From Lumnitzera littorea (Eukaryota; Streptophyta; Magnoliopsida; Myrtales; Combretaceae): 64,000 nt of DNA. The notes under the pieces are model-generated. The model made no database searches, was not told the DNA's origin, and saw nothing but the letters and a program-made list of their open reading frames with translations. Position numbers and translations under genes: made by a program. Of this stretch, positions 1-11,130 are shown piece after piece. Where the stretch lies: contig JAMXBB010000008.1 of the NCBI GenBank assembly GCA_024138015.1, positions 46,669,397 to 46,733,396 on the forward strand, read 5' to 3'. Within the stretch, counting starts at the first letter, position 1, and each line of letters starts with the position of its first letter.

Positions 1-335
1 CGCTAGATCATCCTTTAATATTGTAATAGAACTTTCCTTATTTTCCTTCTTATGCTTTTGTGTATCCATGAATGAAGAAACTCAAGTCTTGGAGCACTCT
101 TATCTAGCCCATAATGAGCGTAGACTAGTGGTGAGTGGCTTCGTGACTCACTTATGCAAAATATCTAATAGCATTGGTACGCCATGTCCTTCATCGGTGC
201 ATCATATCCATCATTAGTATATAGGAACCCTTGCTTAAACTACGACTATCATTTAATTTCTAGACCATCTTATGGTTCAGACTCACCCGCTTATTCATAT
301 GATACCATTAGTTGTGTGTCCATCCACGTCAATGT
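1..335 (+). mobile_element. 3' part of a chromovirus-type LTR (fragment)
   Basis: This stretch aligns by eye over its whole length with the end of the CHR-4 LTR at about 45850-46180. Shared blocks include CTTCATCGGTGCATCAT / TTCACCATCAGTATATG-like segments, a 'GACCATCTTATGGTTCAGACTCACCC'-type block (here about 262-288) and the terminal GTATCA near 328. No recognisable primer-binding site follows, so it is either the 3' LTR of an element lying upstream of the window or a truncated 5' LTR. It contains no coding frame. Confidence 0.6.
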
Positions 336-1464
336 TTGTATCACACTTCATGTCTAAACCACTATTTTCGCTCACTCCTTTCGCCACACCTACACCAAAT
401 CTTTGCAAAACTTGAAGATCTAATATCGCATATTGTAATTTCAAGGTACATACATCATCCTTCTCTAGTTATTATCTCAGCTTTGTGGTTTGAGTAACTA
501 AAAATTTGATTTTTAGTAAGGGTTTCATGAAGAACACTTTGAACACATGTATAAATATCTTGATTTCTAAGAGTGATTTAGGATAGCTAATGTGATAAAA
601 AGTATTATATTTTCCATTATCTACTAAAAATTACATGAAAAATGCATGCTGCATGCTTGTTAAGGATTTAATGTGAGAGTGATTCTCGATGGTAAAGGAA
701 AGTGAAGGAAAAAGATAAAAAGTTGAAGATAGTGAGACAAAGTGATGGAAACCAAGAGAAAGTGATGAAAACCATGATATTGATGTTATTCTTACAATGT
801 GACATCTATAATTCTTGTTAAAATTTAGAAACTTTTTGTGATTGAAATTCTTCTGCAATTAGAAAAATCCATGTATTCTTAAATATTGATTAGATTTGTT
901 GATATGGATTCGTGTCAATATGTCCTAAATTGATGTTAGAATTAGGGGCTTTATTGTAAATGGCAGCATATGAATTGGTATGTGAAAAAAAAACAAGTTT
1001 TCAAATAATTATATGTTGAATGCTAATATTCATGACAGCCAACATTAGGAAATTATAAGATTATTATTAATGTTAACCTTTAATTTCATTAATCCATTTA
1101 CTTAGAAATTAGCACTTCAATATGAATATTTTGTTACCTCAAAAACTTCTTATATTGCTAATACCTTCAATTATGAATAACAAGTTTAGTAAATTGTATA
1201 TTGAATGCCAATACTTATATTAATAGAGATTATGCATGAAAATAGGATTTGATCTTGAATTAATTCTATAATTACATTAATCCAGGATTTTAGCAAAATT
1301 AACAATCCATTATACAATCTTTTCCTATTATGCTTAATTGGATAAACTAGCAATATATTAGGAATGAGACTTAATTTTTATTGGATTCTTGAATTAACTA
1401 TTATCTATGTAACATGAATTATTTCCTTTTTATCACAATTGAATTCTTTTGCTTTTTGATTGCA
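336..1464. other. AT-rich spacer without a recognisable gene
   Basis: I see no protein similarity on either strand. By position it may be decayed internal sequence of ATH-a, upstream of its env-like remnant. It ends in a pyrimidine-rich run followed by TTGCAG (about 1445-1465), which looks like a plant 3' splice site placed just before the env-like remnant. Small frames at 312-497 and 631-858 show no family resemblance. Confidence 0.4.
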
Positions 1465-1803
1465 GATCATGCTTAGGGAAAATCATATTACACACAAGAT
1501 CTCAAGCACCATCCATACGCATCTTCTCATAATGTTCCACCACATATGGCAATGAAAGAGATATCTCTATTTGTCAAAGAAGAAGCCAAACTACTTATCT
1601 AAACTAAAAAGCAGTTACTCAGGCTGGCTAAGATTCTAGGATTAGGCAGCTGGTAGAATTTAGAGGTTGGGATAGGCTCTTAACCATTAATGCACTAGTA
1701 TATAAAGAGCTGACACTGAAAGTGTCGAGTACTTTAAGATGAGGAGTCAAATGGAGAGGATGAGAATGAAGAGGATGAAGACAAGGAAGAAGATGAAGAA
1801 TGA
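1465..1803 (+). pseudogene. Remnant of Athila env-like ORF (ATH-a)
   Basis: The segment around 1697-1730 can be read as ALVYKELTLKV, which matches APIYKELTLEF in the ATH-c env-like ORF near 21000. It is followed in another frame by a run of Glu and Asp codons ending at TGA (about 1738-1803), matching the acidic C-terminus of the ATH-c protein. The roughly 700 bases that lie between these two blocks in ATH-c are missing, so this is an internally deleted, frameshifted pseudogene. The role of the env-like protein of Athila elements is unknown; it is not established as a fusion protein. Confidence 0.55.
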
Positions 1804-3353
1804 ACTTTCCTTTGAACTTTTATTTTTCTATAAAAGACTCAATTTGATTTTTATTTTTGGGTGAATGTACTCACTAACTTATTTTCTATCGCTCTTTTTC
1901 TTTAACTGTTTAATCTTTTGATGTTTTAAAAGTTCTATAGGATACTAACATTTAGTGATTGAATTAGTAGTTTATTTAGTTTATCTTATTTTGTTAACTT
2001 TTTCTTTTCACATTAGTTAGTGTGTTTCGTTTGATACAAAGAGAACCTCATATGCTTCATTAGTTTGATCGAATTCAAATTCTAAACTTTAGTATTTCTT
2101 CAGGATCAACGCTAAAATCAGGGAAGTCCCATTCCTTTTCTTTTTTTATTGTTTTTATTTTCTCACACTTTATTTTTCATTGTATTGGTTATATGTACAT
2201 TGAGGGCAATGTACAACTTAAGTATGGAGGGAAAAGATAGATATGTATGTTGCAATTTTTAGGTACACACTTAAGCTTTTGAAAAATTTTCTTAAAAATA
2301 TTAGAAATTTGCAACCCTTATATATCAAGTAAGTACAATTTTTTTTTTTTAATTTTCCCATGACTCTTTTGACTTTAGAACACTTTATTGAAATTGAGTG
2401 GTTAAATCCCCATGATTCTAAGTTCCCTCTTACTTAAACATAGACTTAGACTCAAGATTAGGATAGATATGGATTGGTTAAGGAGTAGTTATTTTGATTT
2501 CCAAGCTTGATTCTAGATGATAGTTATCTATCCCATTTTTTCAAAAATTTTAGATTGGATGAACAAAGGAGAATTGTCCTTTGAAATTTGCTTGAAAAAT
2601 CAAAACAATTGAAGGCATTAATTGATTAAATAAATAATTGCTAAAGATTAGTAAGGATTGAACTTGGTTCCTTAGAAGAGTCAAACTCTTTCCCCCTGCC
2701 AATCTGCAAAAAAGTGAATCTAATTAAAATTGTTAAGGATCAATCTCAGTTGCTTAGAAAACGAGGTGTCTTCCCACTAACAAGTGCCAAAGTAAATTAA
2801 AGAGAGCTAAGTTAGTAAGGGTCAGCATCAGTCCTTTAGAAGAGCAAGGTACTTTCCCATTGCTAATCAAGCTTCAATAAAGAAAATTAAATTAATTCAA
2901 ATAGCTTCCTAATGAAAATTGAAAGAAGTAGAGAAACAATTAGATGATGAATTGATGTAACACGAATCTAGCCTATTTTTCAAAATAAAAACTAGTTAAG
3001 GGAAGATTCCCCTCCTTTCAAGTTAGAGTAACAAAATCATTATAAATTTTGTTAGTTGGTTTGTACCTATTTTAATCTCTAGTTTAATTTCCATTTATGT
3101 GATGTGGCTAAATCTAAGTTATTTAGATTGATCACTAAAATTTAGTAGTCCTTAAGTGTTATCATCTATGTATTTTAAAGGCATTGTGAAGTTAAGGAAA
3201 AATGGTGATTCAAAAAGAATTTTTGCAATGCTACTTAAATTTGAGGGTGCTCTTTTTTTAGAATGATTTGTAATTGCTTTATACTTAAGATGTTTCTATT
3301 TAGTTTTGTTTATTTTGCTTGAGGACAAGCAAAATCTTAAGTGTAAAGGCATT
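1804..3353 (+). mobile_element. 3' noncoding region of Athila-type element ATH-a
   Basis: The order of landmarks is the same as in ATH-c 21990-23312. There is a hairpin TGTACATT-gagggc-AATGTACA at 2194-2215 followed by a purine tract at 2220-2237, then three degenerate tandem units at about 2650-2703, 2732-2785 and 2811-2868, then a second hairpin TTTTGCTT-gaggac-AAGCAAAA at 3313-3334 followed by AAGTGTAAAGG at 3339-3349, which is the decayed polypurine tract abutting the LTR at 3354. No coding potential is visible. Confidence 0.7.
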
Positions 3354-5910
3354 TGATAACATGATTTTAACATACATCTTCTATAGTTGTTTATGCTATT
3401 TTAGAAATTAATCTAGTTAATTTTGTATTATGTTGAGCTTAATTAATTTAAATTCCTTTTTTAAGGACTTTAGGAGTATTTTATGAAGTTTTGAAGGCTT
3501 TTATCACATTTTGGAGCCAATTTGGACAAAAGAATTAATCAAGGAATGAATCAGATGAAAATTAAGTGGGAAAAGAAGTCAAATAAAGACTACTGTTAGG
3601 GACCATGACTGTAGTCCTTACTCATATTCTCTTCAGCAATTAATTTTCATCAATTTCAAAGATTTCACATAAAGTGCAAGTACACACCCAAACTCCAGGC
3701 CATGTACTTTGCCCATGGACATGCTATGACTCACAAATTTTTTATTTTTGTTAGGTTTTCTTTATCAACCTAGATCCACTTCATGTACATAGAAACTTAG
3801 GCTTAGGTTTGTAAGGGGAGTCCCCTTAAGATGAATGGTAGGCTTAAATTGTATTGGGGGTCTCTCAACATTATTCCTTCCTTCATTCATTTATGTTGTT
3901 CCTTTGAACTCTACTTCATATCACAATATTTTATTTTTTATTCAATTTATGGTTTTATTCTTTGATGATCTAATTACATCAATTATATTGTTGTCAATTA
4001 GTTTTTACTTGGGTTGCTAATTCATGTGTAAGTTTCTTGTAGAGACACAAGTCTTATAGTGAACAAACAACTATAATTAGAAGGAGTTGAGTACACTAAG
4101 AGATTAAGTAATGATTTCTCTAGATTAGGATCATCTAAGCGGCCAACCTATTAGTGGGATCTAAGTTTTTAACGTAGTCCTACAATGCTCTATTTAGAAG
4201 CTATTCAGGTAAAAAAGGTTTTAAGATTAGGAAGAGGCTTGAGACACGAGTCCAATCAATTCAGATTAAGCATCTCCATGTTCTAAAGAATGATAATCTC
4301 TTCATTGTGTTTTGATAATAACAAAAGATGACATCAAAAAGGGGATGATATTATAATATTTACATACGTGTTTACCTTAATTAGTATTACTATATGTGTT
4401 TATTAGTTTCTCACGTATATTAAACAAAGTCTATCAAGATCTATTAGAAAGTCAGTTAGAGGACTAATCAGAAGGTATGAGAACTAGGAAACATGGAATT
4501 CATTTAAACTATAAGAATCCTTATTTAAGATCTTAAGAGGACTCAACTTCATTTACTTAATATATTTAGGAAATATGTTCAATACGTTCCACTAAGTAGG
4601 ATAAAAATCCATGAGGATAAGTTTAAATTATTCTTTCTTTAAAATCTATCTAAGATTGGAAAGTTTTTTATAGAAAAGAAGTCTTTGATCAAGCCATTTG
4701 AATCTAAAAGGGACTCATATATTGATAGCCAAAGTTTACCTTGTATATTTGTTTAAAGTGCTTAAAAAGGAAATATCACCACTCTTGCAACACATATAGT
4801 ATAGAAAAGATCTCACATATATGGAAGGCCAAGAAAGAAGATATTTTCACAAGTAATTTTTGTTAACGCAAAAGTTTGGTATAAATTTTCTAAAGACTTA
4901 CCTTCAAATGCGTTTCTAGTAGTTACATCTTTCAAGTATTTAAAGGAGGCAAGGTCTTCACAAAAAGTAGATGGAAGGGAAAAAAAAAGAAAAACAAGAC
5001 GATTTCTACGATCATTCGAAAGTGCTACAATCAATCCATTTCTGAGAGTAAAAGATCAATTAGACACTTACATTCTTATCTTTATGCTAGTTCTTATTTG
5101 TCGAGGAATCATTTCTTTTATTCTCCTCATTATCTTTTGTAATCCTTATATATAAGTATTGTTTTAGAGAGTTTTTCTCTATAATTCTAAGTGCTTAACC
5201 TAAAAGTAAGGCTAAGTAAGTTAGAGTTGAGAGTATTGTTTGTAAGCTCTCTAAGTGTTTAAATATTTTGGATAGTGGAACAACTCCGAAAATTGAACTG
5301 GGTCCTTAACAGTGAAGCTGGAAGAGTACAGTAGGCATAAGGCTAAAGCACTATAATTCATTTGCTTGCTCTTCTAACTCTCATCTCTTTATTTTTGTGC
5401 ATCCTATTTATATTTGCTTATCTACTTATCTTCTAGTTGATACCTTAAGTAATCAAAGGGATAAAAATTTCTTAAGAAATGTATTTGTTTAAATTTTGAT
5501 ATAAATAACCAATTCACTACCCTTGGTCTCGATTACTTAACTGGGACCTACAAAGAATAATTGAGATTAAATGGTTATATAGAACTAAATAATAGATAAC
5601 AACAATTTACTAAGCATCATGTGCTATTTCCTTTAATTGATTCATTTCTATTTATATTAATTAATTTTGTTTCATTTAGTTTAGTTTATTTTGTTATTCT
5701 TGTTTTGTTTATTGTTCTTTGCTCGATCTGCCTATTTAATTATAATTATTTCACCTACAGTTAAGTTAGAAAAGTGGTAACTTAGGGTAAATTACCAGTA
5801 ACTTAGGTTCTCACACACATAGTTCCTTTTAGGATCAACACTTGAACTCACATCTGTTTTATATATATTATAACTTGACTAGGTAAACTTATACAACACT
5901 TGCATACCTA
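3354..5910 (+). mobile_element. Athila-type LTR (ATH-a), interrupted at about 4290-5505
   Basis: The LTR begins TGATAACATG directly after the polypurine tract, as in ATH-b, ATH-c and ATH-d. Its first 930 bases align with the ATH-b LTR (7284 onward), sharing for example the GGACCAT...CTGTAGTCC segment at about 3600 (7535 in ATH-b) and AAGTGCAAGTACA at 3673. Homology stops near 4290 and resumes near 5505 with the tract matching 8160-8510, ending in AACTTGACTAGGTA... near 5875. The uninterrupted LTR would be about 1.35 kb. Sequence like ATH-b's 3' noncoding region starts immediately afterward. Confidence 0.65.
4290..5505 (+). mobile_element. About 1.2-kb insertion in the ATH-a LTR, possibly a solo LTR
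   Basis: This block interrupts the alignment between the ATH-a and ATH-b LTRs. It begins with a GTTTTGATAATAACAAAAGATGACATC-type segment and the purine run AAAAAGGGG (4336-4344), a combination I associate with Ty1/copia LTR and polypurine-tract junctions. It also contains a TATA-like TTATATATAAG at 5146-5156. No coding frame is present. Exact ends and a target duplication could not be fixed by eye, so copia assignment is only a suggestion. Confidence 0.35.
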
Positions 5911-7283
5911 ATAAATAACTGTTTAACTTTTGATAATTTGTAAGTTCTACGAGATGCCAACATTTGGATACTTGAATTTGTTTCTATTTAATGTATTTTG
6001 TTTGACCAACTTATTCTTTTTATTTTATAGTAGTTCATATTGTTAGATATAAAAGAAAAGCTCAAGCTTAATCGAATCAATGTAATTCAGATCCTAGACT
6101 TTAGAATTTTTTAATGATCAATGCAAAAACTAGGGAAGTGCTAGTTCTTTTTTTGTTTATTTTTCTCCCACTTTTATGTTGAATTGTCTATTATAATATA
6201 CATTGAGGCTATTGTAAAACTTAAGAGTAAGGAGAAAGGATAAATTATGTATGCTAATAATTAAGATATCCACTTAAGCTTTTGAATTTTCTTGAATTAG
6301 AAAATCTTAGAAATTTACACTCCTTAAATATTAAGCAAGCAAAATTTTTTCAAATTTGCTCAAATCCTTTATGAATTTAGAACACTTTACGAAGTTTGAG
6401 TGATTAAATTTTTACAATTTAGAGTTCCATGTTACTTAAGCTTAGACTTAGGATTAAGGTAGATATAGACGGGCTAAGGACTAGTTATTTTTATTTCAAA
6501 GTTTGATTCTAGAGGATACTTATCTATACCTCTTTTTCAAAATTTTTAGATTAGATGAAAAAAAAAATTGTCCTTTAAAGTCTTGAAAAATCAAAGTAAT
6601 TGGAGGTATTAATTGAATTAGTAAAATGATTACTAAAGATTAGTAAGGATCGATCTTAATCCCTCAAAAGAGCAAGTCTCTTTCTTGCTATCAATTTACA
6701 ACAAGGAAATGGTAAATTAAAGGTTGTTAAGGATTGGCCTCAATCTCTTAAAAGAGTCAGGTGCCTTCTTGCTGACAATTACTAAATAAATAAAAGAGCT
6801 ACTTTAGTATGGATCAACCACTTATCTATTAGAAGAGGGAGGCTCTTTCCTAATACTAATTAGCTTTGATGAAAAATTTAAATAGAATATAAAAAGTATC
6901 CTAATAAAAATTGAGAAAAATAGAGAGACAATTAGAGAATGAATTCATGTAACATGCATCTAGTCTACGTTTTCATGATAAAATTAGGTAAGATTCCCCT
7001 TCACTCAAGTTTCTTAGCTTGTTGATGTTTGTTGTTTAAGTGATAAGACTAACTCTAAAGTATTTAGATTGAATATTAAAATTTAGTAGTTCTTCAAGAT
7101 TTATTGTTTAAGTATTCTAATGACATTATTAAGATAAGGAAAATGGGTGATTCTAAAAAGATGTTTTTGCGAAGCTACTTAAACTTAAGGGTGTACTTTC
7201 TTGAAGAATAATTTTTAACTACCTTATCATCAAGATATGATGTTTTGCTTGAGTACAAGTAAAACCTTAAGTTTAGGGGTATT
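5911..7283 (+). mobile_element. 3' noncoding region of Athila-type element ATH-b
   Basis: It is collinear with 1905-3353 of ATH-a. Landmarks are a degraded hairpin at 6197-6217 with purine tract AAGAGTAAGGAGAAAGGA (6223-6240), three tandem units at about 6640-6700, 6728-6780 and 6805-6865, and a second hairpin GTTTTGCTT-gagtac-AAGTAAAAC at 7242-7265 with tract AAGTTTAGGGG at 7269-7279. There is no primer-binding site, gag, pol or env-like region between the ATH-a LTR and this segment, so the whole coding interior is missing. Confidence 0.65.
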
Positions 7284-8510
7284 TGATAATGAGAAATTAG
7301 CATACATATTCTATGGTTATTTTACATCATTTTGTGGCATTTTATATAATAATCTAGTTACTTCTATTAGTGCCTAATTTGTTTAATTTTTATTTTTAGG
7401 GACTTTAGGACACCATTGATGGACTTTTTAAGACTTTTATCATTATCTAAAGCATTTTGAAACAAAAGTGTTGATCAAGGAATTAGTAAGTACGGATTTC
7501 GAGCAAGAATCAAAGTTCAATGAAGAATACGGTTGAGGACCATAACTGTAGTCCATGCCTATGTTCCCCTTGTCAACCAATTTCCATCAAATTTCAAGAA
7601 TTTGAGATCAAGTGCAAGTACATGCCTAAACACCATGATTGTGTACCCTGCCTATAAACATAAAATAATTTTTAAATTTTCTATTTTTGTTAAGTTTTCT
7701 TTATAAAACTAGGTCCTATTCTTATAAATAGATGCCTAGGTTTGCAGAGAGAGCCCCTTAAGCACAAAGTCGATAAGGTAAAGAATTTTATGATTGATAA
7801 TAAAATTAAATATATGACTTTGCATATTATGATCTAATTGTATTGTGTTTATTATTATCATTAATTCAATATACTAGTGATTGAATTATTACTAGAGTCT
7901 ATTGTAGAGTACACGAGAGTATACAATATGATTGACTAATATAATTAGGCAAAACTAACTAACTAAAAATGTTTACTAGTTAGGTTTTTTTAGATTAAGA
8001 TAAGCTAATGGTAGGATTGAAGAGTGTATGCAATTTTGTAACACTCTACTCAAAAGCAATTCAAGTAGAAAGGGTTTTAGGATTAAGAATTAGCTAAGAG
8101 ACGTGATTTCGATTAGTTCGTAATAGGAATCCCTATGGTCTAGTGTCGCAATCCAGATTGAATCAATCACTTAGAACTAGATAGTAAATAACAATAAAGA
8201 TTTACTAAGGAACATGTTTTTTCTTTTGATTTTATTTAATTTTTTTATTTCTGTTAATTCCTTTTTAAACTTATGTTCTTGTTATTTTAATTAATTGTTA
8301 GTGCAATCTTTACTTTACTATCTTTAATTATTCAATTGAATCTTATATTGTAAAAGTTTGGTAACTGGAATAATTTAGCGATACCATTGCTAAATAATCA
8401 GATATTATTCCTATATATAGTTTCACATGGGATTGAAAAGTTAGACTCCATCCAAATCTATACTATAACTTGACTAAGTACAATTGTTTACACAATAAGT
8501 CCTACAAGCA
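7284..8510 (+). mobile_element. Athila-type LTR (ATH-b)
   Basis: The LTR starts TGATAATGAG after the polypurine tract and is about 1.23 kb long. A TATA-like CTTATAAATAGATGCC lies at about 7714-7730, roughly 435 bases into the LTR. The end is set near 8510 because similarity to the ATH-a LTR (AACTTGACTA...) fades there and minus-strand pol sequence begins. The LTR is well diverged from the ATH-a copy, which suggests an old insertion. Confidence 0.6.
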
Positions 8511-8514
8511 ACAT

Positions 8515-9370
8515 TAATCTCCAATCCCCATTCCAAAAGCATCGTTCTCTAGTTCAAATATCTTCTCAAAGCTCGGTAGGGTAAGTACCAATGTACTAAT
8601 CAACTTCCTCTTAATCTCATCAAAGCTTTGTTAAGTTCGGTCTGTCCATCTAGGCTCTACACCCTTCTTGGTCAGTCCAGTTAAAGGAGCAACAATGGTG
8701 TTAAAAGTGCAAATAAACCATCTATAAAAGGATGGTAGCCCATGGAAACTTTTGACCTTAGCCACACTCTATAAGATCAGCTAATTGGCTATGGCATTAA
8801 TCTTCTCTTCATCCATCTAGACTCCATCCTTTCCAACTATAAAACCAAAAAATATTACTTTGGGCATGCCGAAAGTGTACTTCTTAAGACTATTGTATAA
8901 CTTTTTGGCTTAGAGTATGTTAAGCACTTCTTAGGGCTATTCAACATACTCAGTAAGATTCTTGCTATAGATTAGTATGTGATCAAAGTAGACCATGATA
9001 CATCTATTGATTTGATTATGTGGTACATGGCTCACCAGTCACATAAATGTGCATGATGCGTTAGTCAACCCAAATGGCATAACCATCTAGTCATATAATG
9101 CATGTCTTGTTTTAAAGGTAGTCTTCTACTCATCTCTTTCCTTCATTTTAATCTGATGACACTTGCTCTTCAAATTAATTTTTGAAATAATCTTTTCTCC
9201 ATGTAGCTCATCTAACATATCATCTGGCTGGGGAATTGGATATCTATACTTCATAATGATCTTATTAATAGCATGGTTGTCTATACATCCACCATGAAGC
9301 CATCCTTCTTTAGTATAAGGAGAGCACGGATAACATATGGGCTTACACACTAATGCGTCTCTGAGGTCAA
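8515..9370 (-). pseudogene. Chromovirus-like RT/RNase H remnant (CHR-1, downstream part)
   Basis: Read on the minus strand, 9126-9350 encodes a degraded Ty3/gypsy reverse transcriptase N-terminus with the block AINKIIMKYRYPIPQPDDML, the LDELHG...KISKINLKSKCHQI block and MKERDE, i.e. the conserved region around the first catalytic Asp of RT (here Asn, INLK). Further downstream (8515-9125) the minus strand holds recognisable connection and palm blocks in several frames, such as the tract equivalent to VxFFGFIVGK near 8850. Multiple stops and frameshifts show that it is dead. Confidence 0.7.
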
Positions 9371-10150
9371 ACATACGGAGAAACACCACAACGAGGCAAA
9401 TTGAAAGAAACCAAAGAAAAGCTTGCAAAGTTCGGATAGCTACTAACTATTTATGATGCACCAGTTGATCCTACTCAACTTACAAGCCGCCAAATATGAC
9501 TAATCGATCTGAATTAAAGGGTCAATCACCACTACTCCTTGCTAAAGGGAATAAATAAGAGTTAAAAGATAGTAAGAACACTAAGGTTACTCAAGGAAAC
9601 TTGAATAATTTCTGGTATTGATGATTGATTGTTTGCGTACAATTGAGTGGGGATTTATATATCCATCAACTAGGGTTACTTTACATGTATAAAAAGACAA
9701 AAGAGTATTCTTACAATTAGATTATGCAATACATACCAAAAAGTGTAAAAGAAATAAAGAATATTTAGTTTGAAAAGTAAAAAATCCTTGTGAAATATCA
9801 TGCTAGAAGATATAAGTCAAGAAAAGGAATTTGCAGTTAAGGGCATCAGGTCGAGGCTCAGTCAGTCTCTCTATAGAGTAGTTAGTTAGGGTTAGGGATG
9901 AACATTTGTTGTTGGTTCAAGAACTCAGTTTAGATAGTCCTGGGATTGTTTACTCAAATATTCTATCATAGCATAGTTGTTATGTAGGTCTAGAGCACAT
10001 GTAAGTTTGGTAGTTAGGTCGGTAGAAAAGTGAAACACAAAGGTTAGGATAGGAACTTCCATCTCGAATAGAGCTTCAAGCTAGTATTCTTCAAGTGAGT
10101 CTACGAAGTCTTCTAGCTCAGCTTCATGTAATCAATCCAGTGAGTTGATT
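9371..10150. mobile_element. About 0.8-kb insertion splitting the CHR-1 RT region
   Basis: Minus-strand pol sequence upstream of this block ends in the equivalent of EKGFVRES near 10155-10190, and the downstream part restarts in an equivalent of RESLSPYV near 9330-9370. The same RES block therefore flanks both sides and the intervening sequence is foreign to pol. A minus-strand frame around 9990-10140 reads HEAELEDFVDSLEEY but I do not recognise it. No clean target duplication could be read. Confidence 0.4.
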
Positions 10151-11130
10151 CCTATCATACTCTCCCTTACAAATCCCTTCTCAATCAAGTCATCTACTTG
10201 TCGCTTCAATTCTTTAGCCTTATTAAGTTTCATACGATAAGCAGGTTGGTTTAGTAAACTTGTAATAAGTATTAGATCAATCACATGCTCTATTCTGCAT
10301 AAAGGTGACAACCCCTTGGGTAGTTCGTCCTAGAACATGTCAGCTAATTGGTCCAATAAATTTCAGACCTCAATTGGAGTGGAGTTTAGGTCGATAACTT
10401 CCAATAGCTACTTAACTATTAATAAGTACACCAGCTCTACCTCCTTTACCAGTTGCTTCAATTCTCCCCAGCTCATATATATTGTCTTCTTCTTATGGGC
10501 TCGACTAAGGTCAACTTGACCCTCATGCACTTCCTAATAAGTAATTTGATAGAGTAACACCCTTCTTCTATCCTTTGAAACAGGTAGGTATTCTCATACC
10601 TATCATATATTACTCACATATCAAACACTCGAGGTAAGCCAAGTAACTCATGTGACACACATCAATACTACACCACAAAGGACCTCATCTTTGTACTTAT
10701 CTCCAATAGAGATCGACACATGAGCTTGTTAGGTCACATGCAAGGAAGCCTTTTTGTTCAATAGTGGAGCTTATAAGGTTAAGGGTAAGGATAGGCTAAC
10801 AACCCAAGTTAGGTGACCAAGCTAGTTGCATCTACATTCATGCAACTCACTCCATCAATGATCAACATGTACAAATTCCCTTTCACTCTACAACTAATGT
10901 GGAAATTGTTTTCCCTTTATACCTCTTCTTTGGTTAAAGCCATGCTCAAAGCCCAACGTACAATCTTGCTCATTAATTTCCCTTCTTCTTTTTTTTTTTT
11001 TTAATGTATAACAACTCTTCATATTAATAGAACTTGTTAAGAAATAATCCAACAGTATATTTGTCCTCATCCTTTTCATCCGCCAACTCTTCCTCATCTA
11101 CATTCTCCAGCTTGTCTCCTTTTATAACTA
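10151..11130 (-). pseudogene. Chromovirus-like protease and RT N-terminal remnant (CHR-1, upstream part)
   Basis: On the minus strand, about 10330-10160 reads GIEHVIDL...LNQPAYRM...ELKRQVDDLIEKGFVRES, the standard stretch just upstream of Ty3/gypsy RT. About 10740-10480 corresponds to the end of the protease domain (DKYKDEVLCGVV...), and it aligns with the same region of CHR-3 at 42280-42450. Frames are broken by several stops. gag is not recognisable before the sequence runs into the LTR that starts at 11131. Confidence 0.6.

Noticed and set aside
10813..11097. Short frames on both strands near 10.8-11.1 kb
   Set aside because: They overlap the decayed minus-strand CHR-1 region and a T-run, with no family resemblance.
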